DNA of 34,264 nt from an uncultured Muribaculaceae bacterium (lineage in GTDB: Bacteria; Bacteroidota; Bacteroidia; Bacteroidales; Muribaculaceae), in NCBI GenBank assembly GCA_910578035.1, contig CAJTOB010000032.1:1-34264 (forward strand), read 5' to 3'. This document shows, piece by piece, positions 1-9,200 of this stretch. A program made the position numbers and the translations under genes. The notes under the pieces are model-generated. The model was not told the DNA's origin, searched no databases, and saw nothing but the letters and a program-made list of their open reading frames with translations. Numbering within the stretch: position 1 is the stretch's first letter; each line of letters opens with the position of its first letter.

Positions 1-2
1 AA

Positions 3-55
3 TCCATCTCGTACTTTTTGGCCTGTGATTTCACATATGTTATTAAACAACCTCT
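3..55. repeat. Left copy of a 53-bp inverted repeat at the window ends
   Basis: The reverse complement of this stretch matches the last 53 bases of the window at 51 of 53 positions, counted by eye. Similarity stops sharply at the inner edge, where the outward-reading copy begins AGAGGTTGTTTAATAACAT. A sharp inner edge in inverted orientation suits the ends of two insertion-sequence copies, or of one family of repeats, running off both sides of the window. No transposase is visible, because the sequence outside the repeat is not in the window. The element type is therefore inference. Confidence 0.8.
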
Positions 56-80
56 AAATATAGTTAAAACACACGTTACT

Positions 81-362
81 ATGGCTAATCCTGAAAGAAA
101 ATCGAACGGAACATGGAAATGGCTTCTTGTAGCCATTTTTGTGGCAATTGTTGCTGTTGCCGTAATCTACTATATCGGGTGGTTCGACAACAATACACAT
201 GTAGACACTCCTGCGGGAGACAATGTAGAACAGCAGTATGCCATAGATGAAGCCGGAGCCTCGCAGCCCGGCGAAGCCGACTGGCAGAATGCCGCAGGCC
301 AGAGCCTCGACGAGGTCATAACAGAGCCTGCTTCAGAAACCCAAACACCCCCTTCGGAATGA
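81..362 (+). CDS. Small single-pass membrane protein, unknown function
   Basis: This is a protein of about 93 residues. A short polar N-terminus with Lys and Arg is followed by one strongly hydrophobic helix at about residues 13-33, then an acidic, Gln/Glu/Pro-rich tail that looks disordered. I chose the ATG at 81. An upstream in-frame start at 18 would translate the terminal repeat and is unlikely to be real. The stop overlaps the start of the next gene by four bases (ATGA), so the two are probably translationally coupled. I recognise no family. By topology it could be a small inner-membrane accessory protein with its tail on one face, but nothing fixes its role. Confidence 0.65.
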   Translation: MANPERKSNGTWKWLLVAIFVAIVAVAVIYYIGWFDNNTHVDTPAGDNVEQQYAIDEAGASQPGEADWQNAAGQSLDEVITEPASETQTPPSE

Positions 363-796
363 AGTATCTCCTATATGTGGCGGCGACTTTCGCGGCACTG
401 TGTGCCGCGGTGGGCTGCACGCATGCCCCGACAACACCGCAATCGGCTCTCGACAGAGTCGAATCGGCCTACACCGACGGCCGCTATGCAATGGCGCAGG
501 CTCTGGCCGACAGCCTTGTGATTGGCTCGGATTTCACCAAGCTCGGCACGTGGGATTTATGCCGTCTCTCGCTTGTGCTGATGCGCCTGGGCGAGAATGC
601 CGACAATTCCGAGGGTAATACCGCTTTCGCCGCCCGCTGTCTTCGCGCCGCCATGAGTCGCGACAGCGATTCGACGGCCTTGTATATCAAAGTTGTGAAC
701 AATGAAGACAGGGCGTGTCTGATGTTGCTCAATTCGCTTAACGAGGCATCGCACACGGCGCCTGCCGACGAAGATTCGATACCATATGAAGAATAA
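359..796 (+). CDS. Small lipoprotein, possibly TPR-like, unknown function
   Basis: The 145-residue product begins with a lipoprotein signal ending in a lipobox (AAVGC, Cys at about residue 20). There is no acidic export signal after the Cys, so a periplasm-facing lipoprotein is more likely than a surface one. The mature part is helical and alanine-rich, with the look of one or two TPR-like hairpins (about residues 29-100). It starts inside the stop of the upstream membrane-protein gene and overlaps the next gene by 11 bases, giving a tight three-gene operon. The function is not recognisable. The TPR suggestion comes only from the helical pattern. Confidence 0.7.
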   Translation: MKYLLYVAATFAALCAAVGCTHAPTTPQSALDRVESAYTDGRYAMAQALADSLVIGSDFTKLGTWDLCRLSLVLMRLGENADNSEGNTAFAARCLRAAMSRDSDSTALYIKVVNNEDRACLMLLNSLNEASHTAPADEDSIPYEE

Positions 797-1130
797 TGAC
801 TGGCGCGACAGCCTTGCCGCTCTGCTCGGCATCATGGGCGATGCCGAGCCCGAAGAGACTGTGCAAGTCGATGAAACGCCCCGGGAGCAGCCTCAGCAGG
901 GACGTCTCGATATTGTGCTCGAAAAGAAAGGTCGCGCCGGCAAATGCGCGACTATAATATGCGGCTTCTCCCTGGACGATAAAGAGGTTGACCGCATCGC
1001 CGCCGACCTGAAGCGGTCGCTCGGCTGCGGGGGCTCGGCCCGCGGAGGCGAAATCCTCATACAGGGCGACCGCCGCGAGGACGTCCGCAAGTTCCTTGTC
1101 GGAAAAGGATTCAAGGCGAGGATTATCTGA
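786..1130 (+). CDS. eIF1/SUI1-family protein (YciH-like)
   Basis: This 114-residue protein has a variable acidic N-terminus (about residues 1-40) followed by a SUI1-like domain. That domain has a basic strand (LEKKGRAGKCATIICGF), a glycine-rich stretch (LGCGGSARGGEILIQGD) and a C-terminal helix and strand (VRKFLVGKGFKARII). This is the usual arrangement of bacterial YciH, a small relative of eukaryotic initiation factor eIF1 that binds the ribosome and can influence start-site selection. It is the last gene of the three-gene operon and is followed by a bidirectional terminator. Family assignment is fairly sure, but the physiological role in Bacteroidales is not settled. Confidence 0.85.
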   Translation: MKNNDWRDSLAALLGIMGDAEPEETVQVDETPREQPQQGRLDIVLEKKGRAGKCATIICGFSLDDKEVDRIAADLKRSLGCGGSARGGEILIQGDRREDVRKFLVGKGFKARII

Positions 1131-1150
1131 AACAAACGAGTTTATATACA

Positions 1151-1186
1151 AAAGAGTGCCGCTACAATTTTGCAGCGGCACTCTTT
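1151..1186. terminator. Bidirectional intrinsic terminator
   Basis: A 13-bp perfect stem (AAAGAGTGCCGCT paired with AGCGGCACTCTTT) encloses a 10-base loop. It has an A-run on the left and a T-run on the right, so it can end transcription from both directions. It lies between the convergent eIF1-like gene and the OmpA-family gene. Confidence 0.85.
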
Positions 1187-1200
1187 CGTTGTATAGCTAT

Positions 1201-2328
1201 TTACTGTGTGATGGCGATGGCAACGCGGTTTTTGGCGATTTCGGCGAAGGGCTGTTCGCTGTCGCCTTTTGCATCGACGGCGATGAGGTCGGCGCTTATT
1301 CCGGCAGCTTTCAGAGCAGTGGCAACGGCCTCGGCACGGCGGCGCGACAGTTTCAGGTTGTAGGGCGATGTTCCGGTGGCTTTGTCGGCATATCCTGTCA
1401 CGGTGACTTTAGTTTCGGGATTGGCCTTCATGTAATCAACGAGGGCATCGACCTTTATCTGGTTCTCGCGTGTTATTTTCGACGAGTTGAGGGTGAAGAA
1501 AATATGCTGAGTCATGGGTGCGGGCACAACTTTGACGGGCTCGGGAGCGGGTGCAGGTTCGGGTTCGGGCTCAGGAGCGGGGGCGGGAGCAGGAGCCGGC
1601 TCTTCGATGACGATGGTTTCTTCTTCTTTGACAATCTTCTTGGAGCGTCCGCCGAAGCTGTATGTCACGCCGACAAGAGCGTTGTACTGCCAGTCGGCTT
1701 TGCTGCCCTTCTTGGAGTTGAATTTGTCGGGGAGTGCGTTTGCGTTCACTTCGAGGTTGATGGCGAACGAGCGGCTGAGATTGATGTCGAGCCCGAGGCC
1801 GGCGCGTCCGGCGGGGAAGAGTTTTTTGCCGGTCCAGAGTTTTTCGAAGCCACAGCCGGCCGCGGCAAGAGCCACAGCCTCGTTGTTATGGAATCCGAGC
1901 GCCCCTCCGACGCCGATGAAGCCATATACGTCGAGAACGCGCGAGGGATTGAAGCCGCAGAAAAGGTTTGTGAACGAGAGCATGGCGTCTACGTTGCCCT
2001 GCAGATAGTTGAATTTATAGTCATGGCGCGGTGCGACCCAAGAGCCGCGGGCCTGCCAGCCGCTGACGCCAACACGCAGCCCGAAAGAGGGTGTGAAGCG
2101 GTAGCCGGCCGAGAGGGCGGCAGCCGGCGATATGAGGTCGGCGAATTTGGTTTCGCCGATGGTGTAGGCAGCGCCAATCTGGGGCTGTATGAACCAATGG
2201 GGGTTGAAAACTTCCTGATCGGTGATTTCGACCGAGCCTTCTACTGTTGTCTGGGCGCTGAGGCGACCGGGAATGGCCGCAGACAGGAGCGCGCATGCTG
2301 CGATGATGAATTTGCTACTTAATCTCAT
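1201..2328 (-). CDS. OmpA-family outer-membrane protein
   Basis: This 375-residue protein has a Sec signal peptide (cleavage near AQTT, about residue 26). An N-terminal beta-barrel-like region follows (about 40-230, alternating aromatic and hydrophobic strands). A Pro/Ala/Glu linker (about 243-272) then leads to a C-terminal OmpA peptidoglycan-binding domain (about 275-375). The domain carries the typical GYADKATGTSPYNLKLSRRRAEAV stretch split across a strand and a helix, with the conserved Asp and Arg that hold diaminopimelate. It should tie the outer membrane to the cell wall. It is convergent with the upstream operon and divergent from the propeller-AraC regulator, and I see no functional link to the PUL. 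Confidence 0.9.
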   Translation of the reverse strand: MRLSSKFIIAACALLSAAIPGRLSAQTTVEGSVEITDQEVFNPHWFIQPQIGAAYTIGETKFADLISPAAALSAGYRFTPSFGLRVGVSGWQARGSWVAPRHDYKFNYLQGNVDAMLSFTNLFCGFNPSRVLDVYGFIGVGGALGFHNNEAVALAAAGCGFEKLWTGKKLFPAGRAGLGLDINLSRSFAINLEVNANALPDKFNSKKGSKADWQYNALVGVTYSFGGRSKKIVKEEETIVIEEPAPAPAPAPEPEPEPAPAPEPVKVVPAPMTQHIFFTLNSSKITRENQIKVDALVDYMKANPETKVTVTGYADKATGTSPYNLKLSRRRAEAVATALKAAGISADLIAVDAKGDSEQPFAEIAKNRVAIAITQ

Positions 2329-2521
2329 GATTCTATAGTTAAGACGTTGTTATGTCAGCTATGAAGTACAAATTTCCAATCTTATTGTCAAATAGGCAAG
2401 AAAGCGGTGTTGCATATATTGCGACTAATTAAGATTTTAGGCCGTTTTGGTTAAAAACGGTGTATCAGAGCCTTTTTTTGTGCTTTTTTGCTATATTTGC
2501 ATAGCCAATCTGCGATTATGC

Positions 2522-5365
2522 ATGAAAAACAAAAACTCATGTTTTCAAATAGTGGTGAGTAATAGGTTGAAATACAGCTTGTTATCAACTCTGTTTTTGC
2601 TTTTCCTGTTTATGTGTCTGCCGTGTGCGAAGGCACAGGCTGATGTTGCGCGTAGGAGTGGCCGCAATGCCAATGAGCGCGAGTTCCGTTCCCTTACCAC
2701 CGACAACGGCCTGAGCGACCAGCTTGTAAATACAATATTTAAGGATTCGAAGGGATTTGTATGGCTGGGCACTGGCGTCGGGGTTGACCGCTTCGACGGC
2801 AATAACATGGTGAACTACACCTTCCCGGAAACTGACGGTCCCCCTCGCCGTATCACGGCGATTGCCGAGGGCAACGGGCGTGTGTTTGTTGGCAGCTATA
2901 GCGGTCTTTTCGAGGCTCTTGACGGAGGCCAGCTGGTACCGCTCATACCCGAAAGCATCAATTTCAGGGTATATGCCATGGTGCACGACCGCGCCGGCAA
3001 ACTATATATCGGCACGGCGCAGGGCCTGTTTATCTTCGATGTAATCACCGGCAAGGTTGAGCAGAAGCTTATACACCGCGATGTCCTTTTCAGCGACAAC
3101 GAGGTGACGGCGCTCGCATTCGCGTCGGGCAATGAGCTGTGGATGACCACGCAGCACACCCTTCATCGCCTCCATCTTGCCGACGGAACGCTGTCGTCGG
3201 TGCCGATAGAGACCGATGGACCTGTGAAAAGTATAATTGACCTCGGCGACAAGCTATATATCGGCAGCTATGGCTCGGGCGTGGTGGTATATGACATTGC
3301 CGACAAGACTTTCCACAAGATTCCGCGGATTGGCAACGACCTTGTGACGGCGCTTAGCGTAGACCCCATGCGGCCGCAGACTATCTATGTGTCGACCGAC
3401 GGCGAGGGCGTATTCCGCCTTGACGATGAAGGCACCGAGCCGCTGTTCAGCTCGCAGCATATCCGCTCTAAATCAATCTACTCCATGCTCGTCGACGAGC
3501 GCGGCCTTTTCTGGATGGGATATTATCAGAGCGGGGCGGATTATACCCCGTTCTACGACGATATTTTCGAGGTATATTCATATCCGGGCCACATCGACAC
3601 CCGCTCTTCGGCTGTCCGTGCCGTGAGTGTCGACGGGCCGCGCAAGCTTATCGGCACGCGCGAAGGGCTATATTATATAGATGAGGAAAAAGGACGGTCT
3701 ATATCGTTCAGAAGTCCGCGGTTGAGGTCTAATATCATATTTTGTATCACTCCTGTAGGCGATAAGTACTATATCGGCACATACAACGGAGGCATGTATG
3801 TGTTCGACCCTGCGACAATGAGCCTTGCCGATTTCGACAGCGGACCCCGCGACCCCTTTGTGACGGGAACGATATTCGCTGTCGCTGTTGACGACGGCGG
3901 CAAGGTATGGGTGGGAACCTCAGCCGGTGTGTTCCGCTTTGCGGGCGGGCGCCTCGAGGCCCATTTTACCTCAGATAACTCGCAGTTGCCGCGCGGAAAT
4001 GTCTACGACATATATTTCGACAGCGCGGGCCGCGGCTGGATGTGCACTGAAAACGGCATGGCCGTGTGGACGGGCCACCGCATGCAGGCCGACCGTTTCC
4101 CCGACGGTTTCGTGAACAATATGAAGATACGCGATGTCTTCGAGGACAGCACCGGCAAGCTATACTTCGCTCCCGACCGCGGCAAGGTGTTTGCCAGCAA
4201 TATGGAGCTGACGCAGTTCGGCTTCGTAGACCTTGAAAGCCCCGATATGGTGACTGCCACTACATTTATAACCGAAGATGTCGACGGAAACAAGTGGGTT
4301 GGCACTGAAAAAGGGCTCATTATGATGGACCCGCACGGCCGGCGTCACTATTTCACCAATGCCGACGGCCTCCCGGATATGGTTTTCACGCTCTGTCCGC
4401 CCGTGGCCGACAGCGACGGCAATCTGTGGATGGGAAATAACTCGGGTCTTGTGAAACTCGACCGACGCCGTTTCCGCCGCAGTCTCGACGAGCTTGAGCG
4501 CCATCCGCGTATCACCGATGTGATGGTTAACGGCCGCAGTGCTGCCGGGCGGCTTGAGCGCGCCAAGGGCGGCTCGGTTTTGCGTCTTTCCGACGGTGAG
4601 TCGGGTATGATGGTGAAATGGAGCGATCTCGCCTATGCAGACCCCCGCTATTCCCATGTGGAATACCGGCTGGACGGCTTCGACGACAGCTGGCATCTGA
4701 GCGGCGGAGGGGCGCCGATTACATATTTTTCGGTGCCGACGGGCGAATCTACTCTGCGCCTGCGCATGCCCGGCGATGAGAAAAGCGAGACCCGCATAGT
4801 GATAAGGCGCGGTGTGCGCATCAACTGGACCGTGTGGGCGCTTGTGCTCGTCACGGTGCTGTGTGTGGCGCTTGTGGCATGGTATATGCACCGCCACCAG
4901 CAGCACCGCCGCATGCTTGCCAGTCTCAAGGCCGAGGCAGCCTCGCTTGTGGAGAGCGCCTTTATGGCCGAAGAAGAGAAGAAGAAAAACCGATATCGCA
5001 CCACGCGTCTCAGCGCCGAGGAATGCCGCCGCATTCTCAAGGTGCTCGATGCTGTGATGCGCAAGGAGAAACCATATACCCGAACCGACCTCAAGAGCTC
5101 CGACCTTGCCTCTCTGGCCGGCTGCAGCAGCCACGACCTGAGCTATGTCTTCAACCAGCATCTCGAGAAGAGTTTCTATGACTACGTGAACGAATATCGC
5201 GTAGAGGAATTCAAGCGGCTCGTCTCGGCGATAGATACTTCGCGATATACGCTTTCGGCTCTGGCGGAACAGTGCGGATTCTCTTCGCGGGCCTCGTTTT
5301 TCAGGCATTTCAAGGCCATCACCGGACGCACCCCCGCCGAGTATCTGCGCGACCTCAAGGGGTGA
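2522..5365 (+). CDS. Membrane regulator: sensor propeller, Y_Y_Y, TM, AraC output
   Basis: This is a 947-residue protein. I chose the ATG at 2522 because it gives a clean signal peptide (about residues 1-40). Residues about 50-680 hold at least twelve Reg_prop repeats, recognisable as D-x-x-G-x-x-W-x-G-T/S-x-x-G-V/L (for example DSKGFVWLGTGVGVDRFDG). This is enough for two seven-bladed propellers. A Y_Y_Y-like Ig domain follows (about 695-760, YSHVEYRLDGFDDSW), then one transmembrane helix (about 768-788), a charged helical linker, and an AraC-type helix-turn-helix domain (about 853-947). Classical hybrid two-component systems of Bacteroidetes PULs place HisKA, HATPase and receiver domains between the TM and AraC parts. 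Here those are entirely missing, and the linker is only about 60 residues. It probably senses an oligosaccharide in the periplasm and controls the adjacent PUL directly. Confidence 0.88.
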   Translation: MKNKNSCFQIVVSNRLKYSLLSTLFLLFLFMCLPCAKAQADVARRSGRNANEREFRSLTTDNGLSDQLVNTIFKDSKGFVWLGTGVGVDRFDGNNMVNYTFPETDGPPRRITAIAEGNGRVFVGSYSGLFEALDGGQLVPLIPESINFRVYAMVHDRAGKLYIGTAQGLFIFDVITGKVEQKLIHRDVLFSDNEVTALAFASGNELWMTTQHTLHRLHLADGTLSSVPIETDGPVKSIIDLGDKLYIGSYGSGVVVYDIADKTFHKIPRIGNDLVTALSVDPMRPQTIYVSTDGEGVFRLDDEGTEPLFSSQHIRSKSIYSMLVDERGLFWMGYYQSGADYTPFYDDIFEVYSYPGHIDTRSSAVRAVSVDGPRKLIGTREGLYYIDEEKGRSISFRSPRLRSNIIFCITPVGDKYYIGTYNGGMYVFDPATMSLADFDSGPRDPFVTGTIFAVAVDDGGKVWVGTSAGVFRFAGGRLEAHFTSDNSQLPRGNVYDIYFDSAGRGWMCTENGMAVWTGHRMQADRFPDGFVNNMKIRDVFEDSTGKLYFAPDRGKVFASNMELTQFGFVDLESPDMVTATTFITEDVDGNKWVGTEKGLIMMDPHGRRHYFTNADGLPDMVFTLCPPVADSDGNLWMGNNSGLVKLDRRRFRRSLDELERHPRITDVMVNGRSAAGRLERAKGGSVLRLSDGESGMMVKWSDLAYADPRYSHVEYRLDGFDDSWHLSGGGAPITYFSVPTGESTLRLRMPGDEKSETRIVIRRGVRINWTVWALVLVTVLCVALVAWYMHRHQQHRRMLASLKAEAASLVESAFMAEEEKKKNRYRTTRLSAEECRRILKVLDAVMRKEKPYTRTDLKSSDLASLAGCSSHDLSYVFNQHLEKSFYDYVNEYRVEEFKRLVSAIDTSRYTLSALAEQCGFSSRASFFRHFKAITGRTPAEYLRDLKG

Positions 5366-5508
5366 TGCAGGAGGTGTGAAAACGTCTTTTATGAGTCTCA
5401 AATTTTTGCGATACTCCGAATCTCAATTTCTTAAACATATAGGCTACAATCTGTTACACATGTGCATATCCGATATAATGTTCAGAGATATTTCACCGCC
5501 GTAAAAAC

Positions 5509-5539
5509 TTTCACATGCTGCCGACTATAGATAATTTTG
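5509..5539 (+). promoter_or_regulatory. Candidate Bacteroides-type promoter for the ECF sigma gene
   Basis: TTTC at 5509-5512, then 19 bases, then TAATTTTG at 5532-5539, resembles the sigma-ABfr consensus (TTTG, about 19 bases, TAnnTTTG). It lies in the 242-base gap between the regulator and the sigma factor, about 70 bases before the sigma start. I see nothing else convincing in that gap. Confidence 0.45.
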
Positions 5540-5607
5540 CGATGTGAACCAATCACACAAGTGTTCTTAATCGTAAAAATGCGACCTTGGTCTAAAGCAT
5601 GTGAAAA

Positions 5608-6120
5608 ATGAAAAACAGCGACACCCGAAACGATTTTTTCGCTCGCAGCTACGAGGAGTATTACCAGCGTATGCTCGGCTTTGTGGCTTCGAGAATCAAC
5701 TCGCAGGAAGATGCCGAGAATCTTACTCAGGATATCTGGCTTCGTCTTCTCGAGTATGACAAGCCGATAGCGGAAGAAACTATACTCTCATTATTATATA
5801 CCGTGGCCTCCAATCTGGTCAACGACTATCTGCGCCGTCTCTACCGCAGCCGTGTCGTTGTCGATGAGCTTCGCGACTTTGCCTGCGAGGCCGACTGGTC
5901 GGGCGAATCAGCCGTTATGGCGCGCGATTTAGAGCAGCTTGAAAAAAATCGCGTTGAGTGTCTGCCGCCCCAGCGTCGTATTATCTATATCATGAGCCGC
6001 TACGACGACAAGAGCGTCGACGATATTGCGAACGAGTTGTCGCTCTCGTTCCGTACCGTCGAAAACCATCTGAGAATGGGCCGCCGCGATGTTCGCAGCT
6101 TCATGGCCGAAGCTATATGA
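5608..6120 (+). CDS. ECF-family RNA polymerase sigma factor
   Basis: This is a 170-residue sigma-70 family protein of the extracytoplasmic-function type. Region 2 is at about residues 14-80 (YYQRMLGFVASRINSQEDAE, then the -10-reading helix with LTQDIWLRLLEY). Region 4 is at about 112-165 (LPPQRRIIYIMSRYDDKSVD followed by the helix-turn-helix IANELSLSFRTVENHL). It lies directly upstream of susC with a 96-base gap. In Bacteroidetes such sigma factors normally come with a FecR anti-sigma gene and a SusC carrying an N-terminal STN domain. Neither is present here, so how it is controlled is unclear. It may drive the downstream susCD operon. Confidence 0.92.
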   Translation: MKNSDTRNDFFARSYEEYYQRMLGFVASRINSQEDAENLTQDIWLRLLEYDKPIAEETILSLLYTVASNLVNDYLRRLYRSRVVVDELRDFACEADWSGESAVMARDLEQLEKNRVECLPPQRRIIYIMSRYDDKSVDDIANELSLSFRTVENHLRMGRRDVRSFMAEAI

Positions 6121-6216
6121 CCGATTTATTTGACATAAAAAACCAAAATATTATCCGACAGACAGACTGAAAACCAATCCGAAATCCTAAAAACAACCAA
6201 TCATATCATTAAAGAC

Positions 6217-9200
6217 ATGCGAATCAGATTTAATGCAATCTTGCCGTGGCGCGGTACCTTCCTTGTAGGACTGGTAGCCGCTTCGCTGCTTGCAGGCAGT
6301 CCGAGCGCAGTGGCAGAGCCGCTGCCCGCACCCGCCGCACAGGCAGGCACACACACTGTCACCGGCGAGGTGTTCGACGCCCAGGGCGAACCCCTGATCG
6401 GCGCTTCCGTAACCGTGAAAGGCGTGCCCAATTCAGGCGCCGTCTGCGACATCGACGGCCGTTTCAGTATCAAAGCCAAGAAAGGCGACATTCTCGTAAT
6501 CAACTACGTGGGCTTCAAAGAACAGGAAGTGCGCGTGGGTGATACTCCTATTATTGTTACTCTGGAAGAGAACACATCTGTTCTTGATGAAGTGGTGGTA
6601 GTGGGCTACGGTACACAGAAAAAGGCAACAATGACCGGTTCTGTTGCCGTAGTAGACTCCAAAGCCCTAGAAAACAAAGGTAACCTCTCCAGCCCCGTTC
6701 AGGCTCTTCAGGGTCAGGTGCCTGGTGTGATCATCACCCGAAATTCTTCCGCTCCCGGCGACGAAAGCTGGAATATGACTCTCCGAGGTGCCGTTTCGGC
6801 CAATGCCGCAGCACCGCTGGTCATCATCGACGGTGTGGAATACGAAAGCATCAACGACCTTCGCCTTATCAACCCCTCGGATATCGAGACGATGAACTTC
6901 CTCAAGGACTCATCGGCCTCTATCTATGGTAGCAAGGCAGCCGGTGGTGTTGTACTCATAACAACCAAGCAGGCCAAGGCCGGCAAGGTGAAAGTGGACT
7001 ACAACGGTTCTTACACGTACAAGCATATTGGTCTTTCCGCCGAGCTCATGAGCCTGGACGAATGGGCTGATGGTGTCCTTCAGGCGCGCCGCAACGACGG
7101 TGCCAACGAGAGCGATACATGGATTCGCTATGCTACTCTTGCTAAGGCTTATAAAAATAAGTGGATCAACGGCAATCCGCTCAATATGGCTAATGTGGAC
7201 GACATGGTGTTTTTCGACACCAATTGGCAGGACGTGATGTGGGGTGATGCATGGAGCACCCAGCACGAACTCAGTGTCAGCGGCGGTACTGAAAAGAATA
7301 CTTATCGCTTCTCGCTCGGCTATATGTATGACGACTCTAACCTGAAGTGGGGCAACAACAGCAACCAGCGTATCAATCTCCGCCTCAACAATGGCATGCA
7401 GCTGGCCGAAAACTTCACTCTCCAGAGCGTAATCGCCTTCAACCGTCAGGACCAGGTGTCGCCAACACAGATTGGTGCTGCTTTGACCGTTAACTCCGCC
7501 CAGCCTGGTTTTCCGACTTCAACCATCGACGGCAAGCCGTATGCGTGGGGCCGCGACTGGCGCGCGCCCAACTGGCTCTGCGAGCTTGGCGGTGACAATA
7601 AACTTAAGGTGAACGCCATCAATATCAGCGAAACTCTTCGCTATGAAATTCTCAAGGGCTTCACTGCCAACGCCGTTCTCGGTTTCAACCACTCTGAGGC
7701 CGTGCGCAATGTAAAGAGTGTTCCCATCGAGTTCTTCCAGTACGACAACACTCCTGAAGTAACTTTCCCACAGCAGAAAGACTCATATTACAGAAAAACG
7801 AGCAACCAGACCGACTTCTATTCGCTCCAAGGCTATCTAAATTACACCAAGACATTTAGAGAAATGCACAATATGTCGGTAATGGCCGGTCTCCAATACA
7901 ACCTCAAGCAGTATGAAGGTGTGGGTGTGAATACCCTCGATATTCAGCCTTCGCTCAACGTACCCAACGGTGTCGGTGAAATCACCCTCAATGGTGTCGG
8001 CAAATGGGAAGAAGCCATCATGTCGTACTATGGCCGTGCCAACTACGACTTCAAGAGCAAATATATGATCGAGGCCCAGGCCCGCTACGACGGCAGCTCC
8101 AAATTCCGCCCCGAAAACCGCTGGGCATTCTTCTGGGGCACATCGGTGGGCTGGCGTATCACCGAAGAGTCGTTCATGCAGGGTATCCGCCAGTATGTGA
8201 ACGAGCTCAAGCTCCGCGGTTCTTACGGTAATGTGGGTAACCAGAGCGGTATCGACCGCTACGACGGCGCACTTCTTTACAACATGAGCTCTACCGGCGG
8301 CAACCTTATCGGAGGCCAGCTCGTAGGCACCATCAACACCAATGGCAAGCTTGTGTCTACCGACCGTACATGGGAACGTATCCACAACTACAACGTCGCT
8401 CTCGACTTCGGCTTCTTCAACAGCCGCCTGCGCGGTACCGTCGAAGCTTTCTGGAAGCACACCAACAATATGCTTATCGGTGTGACATATCCCGCTATCC
8501 TCGGTGACGCCGCTCCTACAGGCAACAAGGGTAAATTCAAGGCCTGGGGTTATGAAGGTCAGGTGAACTGGAACGACCGTATCGGCAATGTATCGTACCA
8601 TGTAGGCGGCACATTCACCTATGCCGACAACGAACTCGTTGACCGCGGCGGTAGCGGCGTAATCCAGAGCGGTATGCGTTCTGACCGCGAAGGCTATCCT
8701 CTGCGCTCGATTTTCGGTCTGCGCTACTGCGGCAAAATCGAAAACGAGGAAATGCTCGAGAAATACAAAAAACGCTATCAGGAAACATCGCAGATCGGTA
8801 ACATCCGCGTGCTCCGAGTAGGCGACAACATGTTCGAAGACGTCAACGGCGACGGCAAGCTCACTGCCGAAGACTATGTGTACCTCGGCACCGACGACCC
8901 CAAGATTCAGTTCTCGTTCAACTTCGGCGCTGAATGGAAGGGTTTCGACATCAACTTTATTTTCCAGGGCGCAGGCCGCCGCACCGTTTATCGCCGTCAG
9001 GGCAACGGTGGTTCCGATCCCTGGCAGATTCCTATGCGTACTGCCTATCAGAACGGTTCTAACCACTGGGTCGGCAACGTATGGAGCCCAGAAACTCCCG
9101 AAAACCGCTATCCGACACTTACCAACACCGGTGATATCAACAACTACAACTATCAGTGCTCGAGCTGGCTCGTGAACGACGGTTCTTACCTACGCTTCAA

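Noticed and set aside
1096..2322. A 408-codon plus-strand frame across the OmpA-family gene
   Set aside because: The minus strand has the OmpA domain, the Pro/Ala linker and a signal peptide. The plus-strand frame would also run through the terminator at 1151-1186 and has Gly/Ser-rich low-complexity content.
5457..5464. CACATGTG palindrome upstream of the sigma gene as an operator
   Set aside because: It is an 8-base palindrome with no extension and no second copy nearby, so it is too weak to call.
7837..9066. A long open frame (about 409 codons) on the minus strand inside susC
   Set aside because: It lies wholly antisense to a clear SusC gene, has no recognisable domain, and is the kind of frame that codon bias in a long GC-moderate gene produces.
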